Shown here: in pieces, positions 41,259-47,696 of the stretch
Position numbering within the stretch: the stretch's first letter is position 1
Layout of the letters: every line of letters starts with the position of its first letter
Assembly (NCBI GenBank): GCA_020853705.1
Contig: JADYYK010000116.1
Span: forward strand, 1 to 47,696
Source of the DNA: Deltaproteobacteria bacterium
GTDB lineage: Bacteria > Myxococcota_A > Polyangia > Haliangiales > JADYYK01
DNA: 47,696 nucleotides
Reading direction: 5' to 3'
Position numbers and translations under genes: made by a program
The notes under the pieces: model-generated
Told to the model about the DNA's origin: nothing
The model's input: only the letters and a program-made list of their open reading frames with translations
Database searches by the model: none

Positions 41259-43382
41259 TCAGCCGCCCTCGGCCGGCGGCCTGAACGCGATGCGGCAGCG
41301 CGCCCCACGCACCACCCGTCCCGGCCCCGGGCTCTGCCCGATGGCGACCCCGTGGCCCGTGATCTCGAGCCGCAGCCCGGCCCGTCGCGCCGCGGCGACG
41401 GCCTGCCCCAGCGACATCCCGGTGAAGTCCGGCACCAGCGTCGCCGCGCGCACCTCGCTGACCGCGCCCAGGTCGCCGAGGCCCAGCTCGGCCTCGCCAT
41501 CGGCCCCGGCCAGCGCCGCGCCGGCGCCCGCCAGCGGGTCCGTCGCCGAGGCCACCTCGGCCTGCTCGCGCATGATCTCTGCCACCGGCTGCTCCTGTCC
41601 GATCAACGCCGGACCCTCGCTCGCCGTTCCACCGCTCGCGGGCAGCGCCGCGAGCTTGCGCTCCTGATGAGTCACGCCCAGATAGCGCAGCGACTCCTCG
41701 GCGATCTGCTTGAACACCGGCGCCGCCACCTCGCCGCCATAGTGCTTCTGCGGGTCAGGCTCGTCGATGACCACCAGGATGGCCAGCCGGGGGGCTCCCG
41801 CGGGGACGAAGCCGCCGAACGAGGCCACGAACAGCGACTTGGCATAGCGGCCGGTGCGCGGATCGACCTTCTGCGCGGTGCCGGTCTTGCCGGCCACGGT
41901 GAAGCCCTCCATGGCGGCCTGCTCGGCGGTGCCACCGGTGTCGGTGACGCTGACCATCATCGCGGTCAGCTCGCGCACGGCGCGCTCGCCCATGACGCGG
42001 CGCCCCTCGGCGATGGGGCGCTCCTCCAGCACCTCGCCGCGCGGCCCGCGCACGCGCTGCACGATGCGCGGCGGCAGGTACAGGCCGCCGTTGGCCACCG
42101 CGCTGATACCGGTCAGGACCTGCAGCGGGCTGGCCGTCATGCCCTGGCCGAACGCCAGGGTGGCCAGGCCGATCTCGCCCCAGCGCGCGCTGGGCCGCAA
42201 GATCCCGGCGCGCTCGCCGGGCAGTTCGATGCCGGTGCGCTGCCCGAAGCCGAAGCGGTGCAGGTAGTCCTCCAGCCGCTCACGCCCGAGGCGGCGCGCG
42301 ATCTTGGCGGCGCAGATGTTGGACGACACCTTGAGACACTCGCTCGCGGTCAGCTGCTCGTGATCATGCGAGTCATGGATGGTGTACTTGCCGATCTTGA
42401 GCTCGCCCTTCTCGCCGTCGAAGAGGTCATCGGGGCGCACCGCGCGGGTGTCCAGCGCGGCGGCCAGGGTGAACACCTTCATGGTCGAGCCCGGCTCGAA
42501 GGGGTCGGTGACGGCGCGGTTGCGCGCGCCCAGCTTGACGTGGTCCTTGGGCCGGTTGGGATCGAAGCTGGGCACGTTGGCGATGGCCAGCACCTCGCCG
42601 GTGCGCGGATCCATCACGATGGCGCTGCCGGCCTTGGCGCGTGACGCCTTGACGCCCGCGGCCAGCGCGCGCTCGGCCGAGAACTGGATGAAGCGATCGA
42701 CGGTCAGCTCGACGGTGGCGCCCGAGGTCGGGTCGTCCTCCGGCATGCCCATGGTGTAGACCACACGTCCCAGGGCGTCCTTGAGGCCGGGCACGCTGGC
42801 CTTGGCGCCCCGCAGCACGCTGTCCATGGCCAGCTCGACGCCCTCGAGGCCGGCCGAGTCGATGCCCGCGAAGCCGATCAGCGGCCCCGCCAGCGCGCCG
42901 TTGGGGTAGTAGCGGCGCGGCTCGGTGGTCAGGGTGACACCCCGGATGGCCAGCTTGCGCACCGCGCGCGCCTCGTCGGGCGGCACCCTGCGCTTGAGCC
43001 ACACGAAGTAGCGCCGCGACAGCAGCTTGGCCCGCACCGCGGCCGGATCGAGATCGAGCGCCTCGGCCAGCGCCGCCGCCGTGCCGGCGTCGTCGGGGGC
43101 CGCGCGCGCGTTGACCCACACCGAGTCGACCTCCAGCGAGGTCGCCAGCTGCGCACCATCGCGGAACAGCACCGGCCCGCGCCGGGGCGGCAGCTCGACC
43201 GTCTTCAGGTACTGCTCCTCGGCCAGCGCGCGCAGCTTGGGCGACTCGCGCACCTGCAGCTGGGTCGCACGCCAGGCCACCGCGCCGAAGCCGACCAGCA
43301 GCACCAGCGCGACGACGATCATGCGCGCGCGGATCCAGCGCGTCGCGCGCGGGGTCAGCGGTCCAGTCGGCAGCGCCTTCAT
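41259..43382 (-). CDS. ftsI: Septal penicillin-binding transpeptidase FtsI with PASTA domain
   Basis: FtsI (PBP3 type) cross-links septal peptidoglycan together with FtsW. The 707-residue protein has one membrane helix (21-40), a dimerisation domain and a transpeptidase domain with STMK (299-302), SSN (353-355) and KTGT (499-502). A PASTA-like domain of about 65 residues (VPDFTGMSLGQAVAAARRAG) closes the chain after a linker rich in Ala, Glu and Gly. PASTA domains bind muropeptides. They are common in Firmicutes and Deltaproteobacteria division PBPs and absent from E. coli FtsI. Start ATG overlaps the ftsL stop. Confidence 0.95.
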   Translation of the reverse strand: MKALPTGPLTPRATRWIRARMIVVALVLLVGFGAVAWRATQLQVRESPKLRALAEEQYLKTVELPPRRGPVLFRDGAQLATSLEVDSVWVNARAAPDDAGTAAALAEALDLDPAAVRAKLLSRRYFVWLKRRVPPDEARAVRKLAIRGVTLTTEPRRYYPNGALAGPLIGFAGIDSAGLEGVELAMDSVLRGAKASVPGLKDALGRVVYTMGMPEDDPTSGATVELTVDRFIQFSAERALAAGVKASRAKAGSAIVMDPRTGEVLAIANVPSFDPNRPKDHVKLGARNRAVTDPFEPGSTMKVFTLAAALDTRAVRPDDLFDGEKGELKIGKYTIHDSHDHEQLTASECLKVSSNICAAKIARRLGRERLEDYLHRFGFGQRTGIELPGERAGILRPSARWGEIGLATLAFGQGMTASPLQVLTGISAVANGGLYLPPRIVQRVRGPRGEVLEERPIAEGRRVMGERAVRELTAMMVSVTDTGGTAEQAAMEGFTVAGKTGTAQKVDPRTGRYAKSLFVASFGGFVPAGAPRLAILVVIDEPDPQKHYGGEVAAPVFKQIAEESLRYLGVTHQERKLAALPASGGTASEGPALIGQEQPVAEIMREQAEVASATDPLAGAGAALAGADGEAELGLGDLGAVSEVRAATLVPDFTGMSLGQAVAAARRAGLRLEITGHGVAIGQSPGPGRVVRGARCRIAFRPPAEGG

Positions 43383-44068
43383 GGAGCCTCGCGGTCAGGT
43401 GGCGACGACGCCGGGGTCGGCGCGATGCGGATGACGTGGATGCGCTCGGGGTCGGGCCGCGCCATCCCCAGCCGCTCGCGCGCGATCTGCTCGATACGCC
43501 CGGGCTGCCGCAGCACCGCCGCCTCGAGCTCGAGGCGCTTGTGCTGCTCCAGCAGGCGCTGCTCCTCCATGCTGCCACGCGAGATCTGATAGCCCAGGTG
43601 GATCACGCGCAGGCGCACCCAGACATGCGCCACCGCCGCCGCCGTCAGCGCGAACGCGATCGCGATCAGGAAGACGACCCAGCCGCGCCGCGACTGCGAC
43701 GCCCGGGGCCTGAGCGTCCGCTCCGGCTGCTGCTGCTCGCGCTCCTCCTGCTCGAGCGCCCCGATGAGCTCATCGGCCAGCACCAGGCCATCGGCCTCGT
43801 CCTGGTCGCGCACCACCGGCATCTCGAGGGTCGCGCCGTCGGCCTCGTCCGGCTCGTCCTCGTAGTCGTCTTCGTCCTCCCCCTCCCGCTCGTCCTCCCC
43901 CTCGTCTTCGTCCTCCCCCTCGTCCTCCCCCTCGCCCTCCCGCTCGTCCTCGCCCTCGCCCTCCCGCTCGTCCTCGTCCTCCCCCTCGTCCTCGTCCTCC
44001 CCCTCCCGCTCGTCCTCCCCCTCGCGCTCGTCCTCATCCTCCGTCCCACGCAACGCAATGACGCTCAT
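43379..44068 (-). CDS. ftsL: FtsL-like division protein with a long acidic N-terminal tail
   Basis: The 229-residue protein sits where ftsL stands in the dcw cluster. Residues 127-148 form the single membrane helix (GWVVFLIAIAFALTAAAVAHVW). A leucine-rich coiled coil (about 160-195) and a short tail with IARERLGMARPDPERI follow, as in FtsL/FtsB-type proteins. The cytoplasmic part is very unusual: residues 10-76 consist almost only of Asp, Glu, Gly and Arg in imperfect repeats, far longer than in ordinary FtsL. The start is the ATG at 44068 that overlaps the rsmH stop (ATGA); a longer open frame upstream is inside rsmH. FtsL identity rests on position and topology, since the sequence is weakly conserved. 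Confidence 0.85.
   Translation of the reverse strand: MSVIALRGTEDEDEREGEDEREGEDEDEGEDEDEREGEGEDEREGEGEDEGEDEDEGEDEREGEDEDDYEDEPDEADGATLEMPVVRDQDEADGLVLADELIGALEQEEREQQQPERTLRPRASQSRRGWVVFLIAIAFALTAAAVAHVWVRLRVIHLGYQISRGSMEEQRLLEQHKRLELEAAVLRQPGRIEQIARERLGMARPDPERIHVIRIAPTPASSPPDREAP
43841..44041 (-). repeat. Imperfect Asp/Glu-coding repeat in ftsL
   Basis: The coding strand is a purine-rich low-complexity tract built from GAGGACGAG, GAGGGGGAG and GAGCGGGAG units over about 200 bases. It contains many short G-runs. The units vary by single bases and a three-base period is kept, so the frame is preserved. Confidence 0.9.
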
Positions 44069-45015
44069 GCCGCCACCGCGACCTTCTCGCACGCCCGCAG
44101 CTTCGCGCTGCGCGACCGCGGGTTCCCCGCCAGCTCCGCCTCGCCCGCCGTCACCGGCTTGCCGGTCAGCACCTTGACCACCGGCACCGTGCGCTCGCCT
44201 GCCGCCGCCGCCAGATCCGCCGGCAGCCGTGACGTCCACTCCAGCTCGCGAAAGCGCTGCTTGACCAGCCGGTCCTCCAGCGAATGAAACGAGATCACCA
44301 CCAGCCGCCCCCCGGGCGCCAGCAACGCCGGAAAATCCGCCAAAAAATGCTCGATCTGCCCGAGCTCTTCATTCACCGCGATGCGCAGCGCCTGGAACGT
44401 GCGCGTCGCCGGGTGCAGATGCTCGCGCGGGTTCTTGGGCACCGCGCGTGTGATGACCGCCGCCAGCTCGGTCGTGGTCGCGATGGTCCGCGCCCGCACC
44501 GCCTCGTGCACCGCGCGCGCGATGCGCCCCGAATAGCGCTCCTCGCCATACCTCGACAGCACGTCCTGCAGCTCCTCCACGGTCAGCCGCCTGAGCAGCT
44601 CCGCCGCGGTCTCGCCCTGCGTGGTGTCCATGCGCATGTCCAGGGGCCCCTCGTGCGCGAACGAGAACCCGCGCTCGCCGCGGTCCAGCTGCATCGACGA
44701 CACCCCGAGGTCGAGCACGAAGCCGTCCACCGCCGCGACCCCGACCCCTGTCAGCAGCGCCCGTGCATCCGCGAACGCCCCGTGCACCACCGTGACCCGC
44801 TCACCGAACCGCGCCAGCCGCGCCTTCGCCGTCTCCAGCGCGACCGGGTCACGATCGATCCCGATCAGCCGGCCATCTGGCGCGCATGCGTCCAGGATGC
44901 GTTCGGCATGTCCGCCCGCTCCTAGCGTTCCGTCGCAGTAGACCCCACCCGCGCGCGGCGCCAGCCACTCGACGACCTCGTCGCCGAGCACTGAAGTGTG
45001 ACCGAAACCGGCCAT
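44065..45015 (-). CDS. rsmH: 16S rRNA m4C1402 methyltransferase RsmH
   Basis: RsmH (MraW) methylates N4 of C1402 in 16S rRNA and is typically the first or second dcw gene. The 316-residue protein has HTSVLGDEVVEWL, the SAM site DGTLGAGGHAERIL, DLGVSSMQLDRGERGFSF and the C-terminal ISFHSLEDRLVKQRF. ATG at 45015 is chosen from homology; GTG at 45033 is an alternative. No mraZ lies upstream: the next gene, 81 bases away, is the divergent exonuclease. It is therefore the first gene of the leftward cluster. Confidence 0.96.
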   Translation of the reverse strand: MAGFGHTSVLGDEVVEWLAPRAGGVYCDGTLGAGGHAERILDACAPDGRLIGIDRDPVALETAKARLARFGERVTVVHGAFADARALLTGVGVAAVDGFVLDLGVSSMQLDRGERGFSFAHEGPLDMRMDTTQGETAAELLRRLTVEELQDVLSRYGEERYSGRIARAVHEAVRARTIATTTELAAVITRAVPKNPREHLHPATRTFQALRIAVNEELGQIEHFLADFPALLAPGGRLVVISFHSLEDRLVKQRFRELEWTSRLPADLAAAAGERTVPVVKVLTGKPVTAGEAELAGNPRSRSAKLRACEKVAVAA

Positions 45016-45047
45016 CTTCCAGTACTTGGCCACGCCGATCCCAGGGG

Positions 45048-45066
45048 GGCAACTTTCCGCGTTGCC
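45048..45066. promoter_or_regulatory. Inverted repeat in the divergent rsmH/xthA promoter region
   Basis: GGCAAC (45048-45053) and GTTGCC (45061-45066) are perfect arms around a seven-base spacer. The right arm covers most of the xthA -35, and the left arm reads TTGCC on the other strand, toward rsmH. An operator role is inferred. Confidence 0.35.
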
Positions 45067-45090
45067 AAGTTCACGCGCGCCCTCTTCAAT
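45062..45090 (+). promoter_or_regulatory. Sigma-70-like promoter of the exonuclease gene
   Basis: TTGCCA (45062-45067), 17 bases and TTCAAT (45085-45090) lie six bases before the ATG at 45097. The transcript would start at or next to the ATG, and there is no ribosome binding site. Confidence 0.5.
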
Positions 45091-45096
45091 GCGCCC

Positions 45097-45825
45097 ATGA
45101 AGGTCGCGACCTGGAACGTCAACGGCATCCGGGCCCGCGCCAGCCAGCTCGACGAGTGGCTGCTGCAGGCTCGCCCCGACGTGCTCTGCCTGCAGGAGCT
45201 CAAGGCCACTCCCGAGCAGATCCCCCCGATCCTGGCCGACCACCCCGACTACTGGTGCACCTGGCATGGCGCCGGCGCCTACTCCGGCGTCGCCATCCTG
45301 ACGTCACGCACCCGCTACCCCGAGCGCCCAGCCACCGCGCACCCGCCCTTCGACACCGAGACCCGTGCCCTCACCGTCACCCTGCCCGAGGCCACCATCG
45401 CCTCGATCTACGTCCCCAATGGCGGCGAGGACTACCCCGCCAAGCTGGCCTTCTTCGACGCCATGACGGCCTGGGCCGCCGCCGCGCCGCGCCCCCTCAT
45501 CCTGTGCGGCGACCTCAACATCGCCCGCGCCGACATCGACGTGCACCCCAAGGAGCGCAAGCCCACCGCCATCGGTCAGCTACCCGAGGAGCGCGCCCGC
45601 TTCGACACCCTGCTCGCCACCGGCCTCACCGACGTCGCCCGCACGCTGGCCCCGACCGACGACGCCCTGTTCACCTGGTGGGCCCCGTGGCGCAACCTGC
45701 GCCAGCGCAACATCGGCTGGCGCATCGACTACATCCTCGCCAGCACTGGCCTCACGGCCACCTCCTGCGTCAGCCTGCGCGAAGTGGGCAGCAGCGATCA
45801 CGGCCCCGTGCTTGCCAGCTTCTGA
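45097..45825 (+). CDS. xthA: Exodeoxyribonuclease III family AP endonuclease
   Basis: The enzyme cuts DNA at abasic sites and removes 3' blocking groups in base excision repair. The 242-residue protein begins MKVATWNVNGIRARASQL and has the metal-binding LCLQELK, the catalytic Tyr segment IASIYVPNGG, LCGDLNIARADIDVHP, GWRIDYILAS and the final SSDHGPVLASF with the catalytic Asp-His. Start is set at ATG 45097 because homology begins there and a promoter lies six bases upstream; the longer frame to 44998 has no homology. Confidence 0.95.
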   Translation: MKVATWNVNGIRARASQLDEWLLQARPDVLCLQELKATPEQIPPILADHPDYWCTWHGAGAYSGVAILTSRTRYPERPATAHPPFDTETRALTVTLPEATIASIYVPNGGEDYPAKLAFFDAMTAWAAAAPRPLILCGDLNIARADIDVHPKERKPTAIGQLPEERARFDTLLATGLTDVARTLAPTDDALFTWWAPWRNLRQRNIGWRIDYILASTGLTATSCVSLREVGSSDHGPVLASF

Positions 45826-45827
45826 GA

Positions 45828-45850
45828 CCAGCGGCAACCGGGCCCGCTGG
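45828..45850 (+). terminator. Hairpin after the exonuclease gene
   Basis: CCAGCGG (45828-45834) pairs with CCGCTGG (45844-45850) over a nine-base loop, starting two bases after the stop codon. It overlaps the upstream region of the AraC-like gene. Confidence 0.5.
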
Positions 45851-45857
45851 GGGTAAC

Positions 45858-46664
45858 ATGGCCGGCGTGCGTCCCGCGGCCAGTCCCGACTCCTTTGTCC
45901 GCGCTCCGGTCGGGACCTGGGCGGTGGCCGGCACCTCGCTGCTCTGGTGCGCCTCGACGACCCTGTGCGGGGTGGTCTGCTGGGGCAAGCCGGGAGCCGA
46001 CGACGCCCGGGACGCGTTGCGCCTCTATGAAGGCATGGCGCAGCTCGCGCCACAGTTCGACATCGTGCTCGATGCCGGCGCGCTGGAAGCCATCGATCCC
46101 GCGGCCCTGACGCCATTCATGGCCTGGGTCGGCCAGCACCTCGATGAGCTGTCGCGCCGCATCCGTCGCCGGGTCGGCATCGTCCCCGCTGGCATACCGG
46201 GACTGACCCTGGCCGGCATCACCCCTGCGCTGGGCGGCCCCGGCCCATACACCCTGGTGACCACCACACGTGAGGCCCTGGGGCTGCTGCTGCCCGACAC
46301 CGGCGGTGCCCTGTGCGTCGAGCTCGAGGCCCTGACCCTGGCGGCCCGGGGAGGCTCCTTGGCCCTGCTCGAGCTGCGCGCGTTGCTCGCTGCCAACCTC
46401 GGGCGCCTCGACCTCGACCAGGCCGCCCACCGACTGCGCAAGTCCGGGCGCACCCTGCAGCGCGAGCTGGCGGCCTGCGACTCCTCGTATCGCGCCGAGC
46501 AGCAGCGGGCCCGCTTTCGCGCCGTCGAGGCGCGCCTGGCCGGCACCGACAAGCTGACCGCGATCGCCCACACCGTCGGCCTGACCGAGAACGGGCTGAC
46601 CGCCCTGGTGCGCGCCCACACCGGCCTGACCCCCGGCGCATACCGGCGCAAGCTGCGTGGCTGA
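45858..46664 (+). CDS. AraC-like helix-turn-helix transcription regulator
   Basis: The 268-residue protein has an N-terminal part of about 170 residues with no domain I recognise. The C-terminal part reads as a double helix-turn-helix of AraC type: LDLDQAAHRLRKSGRTLQREL for the first unit, then LTAIAHTVGLTENGLTALVRAHTGLTPGAYRR split over the second unit. It should bind DNA as an activator or repressor; its signal and target are unknown. ATG at 45858 is used; GTG at 45867 is an alternative with TAACAT seven bases before it. Confidence 0.75.
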   Translation: MAGVRPAASPDSFVRAPVGTWAVAGTSLLWCASTTLCGVVCWGKPGADDARDALRLYEGMAQLAPQFDIVLDAGALEAIDPAALTPFMAWVGQHLDELSRRIRRRVGIVPAGIPGLTLAGITPALGGPGPYTLVTTTREALGLLLPDTGGALCVELEALTLAARGGSLALLELRALLAANLGRLDLDQAAHRLRKSGRTLQRELAACDSSYRAEQQRARFRAVEARLAGTDKLTAIAHTVGLTENGLTALVRAHTGLTPGAYRRKLRG

Positions 46665-46762
46665 CGATCGCGCCGGGGTTTGCCAGGGCGGCTGGCGCCG
46701 GTCTGCGGTGGGTTGGCGCCTCGATGCCGCGACCTTCGCGTACGACCGCGCAGGAGGTCATC

Positions 46763-47425
46763 ATGTCTGCCCCGCGCGCCGTCCCCGTCACCCTGCTGGT
46801 CGTCTCGACCCTGACCCTGGCCCTGCCCCTGGCCGGATGTGGAGTCCTGTCCAGTGGCAAAGGTCGACCCACCGGCGCCGTCGCCACCGGTGAGCGTCTC
46901 GCCGTCGTCGACGACATCAAGGCCTGGACCACCACCGAACAGGCTCACGTCGGCCAGGAGATCCACCGTGACGCCAACGGCAACGTGGTCGCCGTCTCCG
47001 ACCTCTACGCCGACCAGCGCCGCACCCACCACAAGCCCATCTGGTACCCCGTCCAGGGCCTCACCCGGCTCGCGGACGAGGACTTCTTCCGCATCACCCA
47101 CGACACCCCGTCGCTGCGCATCACGGTGCGCTCGCGCGCGCGCGCACGGCGTCAACTGCGCATCGGCCAGATCATGGTCGTCGGCGGCGCCGGTGCCGCG
47201 ATCGGCGCGCTGCTGGTATCGCGCACGCTGGTCAAGGCCATCCTCGCCGGCGGCGGCCTGGTCACCGCTTGCACCGGGTGGTACCTCGGCAATGCCGCCA
47301 GCAAGCGCCTCGAGACCGACTACCACGCCGTCAATCGCCGCACTGCCGAGGAGGATGCCCGTCGCTACAACGAGGGACTGGGATCCTCCACCCAGCTGGA
47401 GCTCGGTGTCAGCGGCATGTTCTGA
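46763..47425 (+). CDS. Lipoprotein with a hydrophobic C-terminal half, unknown function
   Basis: The 220-residue product starts with ATG behind CAGGAGG. A signal peptide ends Leu-Pro-Leu-Ala-Gly-Cys, a clear lipobox (Cys26). A soluble part with many Asp, His and Arg residues (residues 27-120) follows. Then comes a Gly/Ala-rich hydrophobic stretch (about 132-175, IGQIMVVGGAGAAIGALLV), which could be one or two membrane segments. I do not recognise the family. The 98 bases before it hold no clear gene. Confidence 0.75.
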   Translation: MSAPRAVPVTLLVVSTLTLALPLAGCGVLSSGKGRPTGAVATGERLAVVDDIKAWTTTEQAHVGQEIHRDANGNVVAVSDLYADQRRTHHKPIWYPVQGLTRLADEDFFRITHDTPSLRITVRSRARARRQLRIGQIMVVGGAGAAIGALLVSRTLVKAILAGGGLVTACTGWYLGNAASKRLETDYHAVNRRTAEEDARRYNEGLGSSTQLELGVSGMF

Positions 47426-47446
47426 CCACGCGCGCCGAAAAGTGAA

Positions 47447-47476
47447 AAGGGGAGGCACCTCGCGGCGCCTCCCCTT
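47447..47476 (+). terminator. Hairpin after the lipoprotein gene
   Basis: AAGGGGAGGC (47447-47456) pairs with GCCTCCCCTT (47467-47476) over a ten-base loop. It lies 21 bases after the stop codon. Confidence 0.75.
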
Positions 47477-47498
47477 CGGGACGAGGGCTAGACCCAAT

Positions 47499-47519
47499 GC
47501 CGGTCACTTAACGACCGGC
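47499..47519 (-). terminator. Hairpin containing the transposase stop codon
   Basis: GCCGGTC (47499-47505) pairs with GACCGGC (47513-47519) over a seven-base loop. The TGA of the transposase fragment lies within it. It might also belong to the end of the insertion sequence. Confidence 0.4.
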
Positions 47520-47696
47520 CGTTTGCGCGCGTAGTTGCTCATCTTGATCTTCACGGCGCGCGGGTAGCGCCGTTCTCGGCGCTCGGGGAGGATGAAGTGG
47601 CCGAGATCTGCGCGAAGTTTCCGGAGGCGGTCGGGCGTTCGGCCAGCGTTGTCGAGTGACCAGGATCGAAACGCTGTCTCGATCAGCGTGAGAGCA
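47504..47696 (-). mobile_element. C-terminal end of a transposase gene, 5' part outside the window
   Basis: Reading from the right edge, the minus strand encodes about 63 residues: [17 protein letters not shown], then a charged segment, then a basic end with [19 protein letters not shown] and VVK before the stop TGA (47504-47506). The basic Pro-Arg-Ala-Val-Lys-Ile-Lys end is typical of DDE transposases of the IS4-like groups, as I recall; the family is not certain. The GC content is somewhat lower than in neighbouring genes. Terminal repeats and the rest of the element are beyond the window. Confidence 0.6.

Overview
The window comes from a very GC-rich Gram-negative bacterium, most likely a member of the Myxococcota. 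The reasons are the base composition, two large Ser/Thr protein kinases with PEGA or Sel1 sensor regions, many lipoproteins and TPR proteins, and a classical division and cell wall (dcw) cluster that includes FtsA and FtsQ. No rRNA, tRNA or CRISPR array was seen. All functional calls come from motif reading by eye, without database searches.

Left part (1-11.4 kb). A minus-strand group holds ahcY, a small CPXCG zinc-ribbon protein and a bilobed aspartic-protease-like protein cut by the window edge. Rightward genes encode an MscS channel with a cyclic-nucleotide-binding-like domain, a PEGA-tailed kinase coupled to a TPR/PEGA exported protein, a conserved proline-rich protein interrupted by an in-frame TAG, a glutaredoxin, an EF-hand secreted protein and a TPR lipoprotein. 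A DUF1232-like gene lies on the other strand.

Middle (11.4-25.8 kb). A leftward operon holds a membrane protein, cysS, and a 928-residue double-AAA+ ClpA-like unfoldase whose C-terminal third reads as a complete RF2-type release factor without the GGQ catalytic glutamine. This is the most unusual object in the window. Divergently run an isocitrate/isopropylmalate-family dehydrogenase with a sharp AT-rich patch, xseA, a degenerate receiver/GGDEF protein and aroE. They are followed by a cysteine-less glutaredoxin-like gene and a lipoprotein, secreted protein and Sel1-kinase cluster.

Right part (25.8-45 kb). A nearly complete dcw cluster is read leftward: rsmH, ftsL, ftsI, murE, murF, mraY, murD, ftsW, murG, murC, murB, ftsQ, ftsA, ftsZ. 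Most junctions overlap by 1-11 bases, so the genes are translationally coupled. They make UDP-MurNAc-pentapeptide and lipid II and build the septal synthase and the Z-ring. mraZ is absent upstream and ddl is absent. Two rightward genes encoding membrane proteins sit between ftsA and ftsZ. FtsL carries a 67-residue Asp/Glu-rich tail.

Right edge (45-47.7 kb). There are an ExoIII-family nuclease gene, an AraC-like regulator gene, a lipoprotein gene and the 3' end of a transposase gene.

At several genes a -10-like hexamer lies only 6-9 bases before the start codon, which suggests leaderless transcripts. Hairpins that often contain the stop codon separate transcription units.
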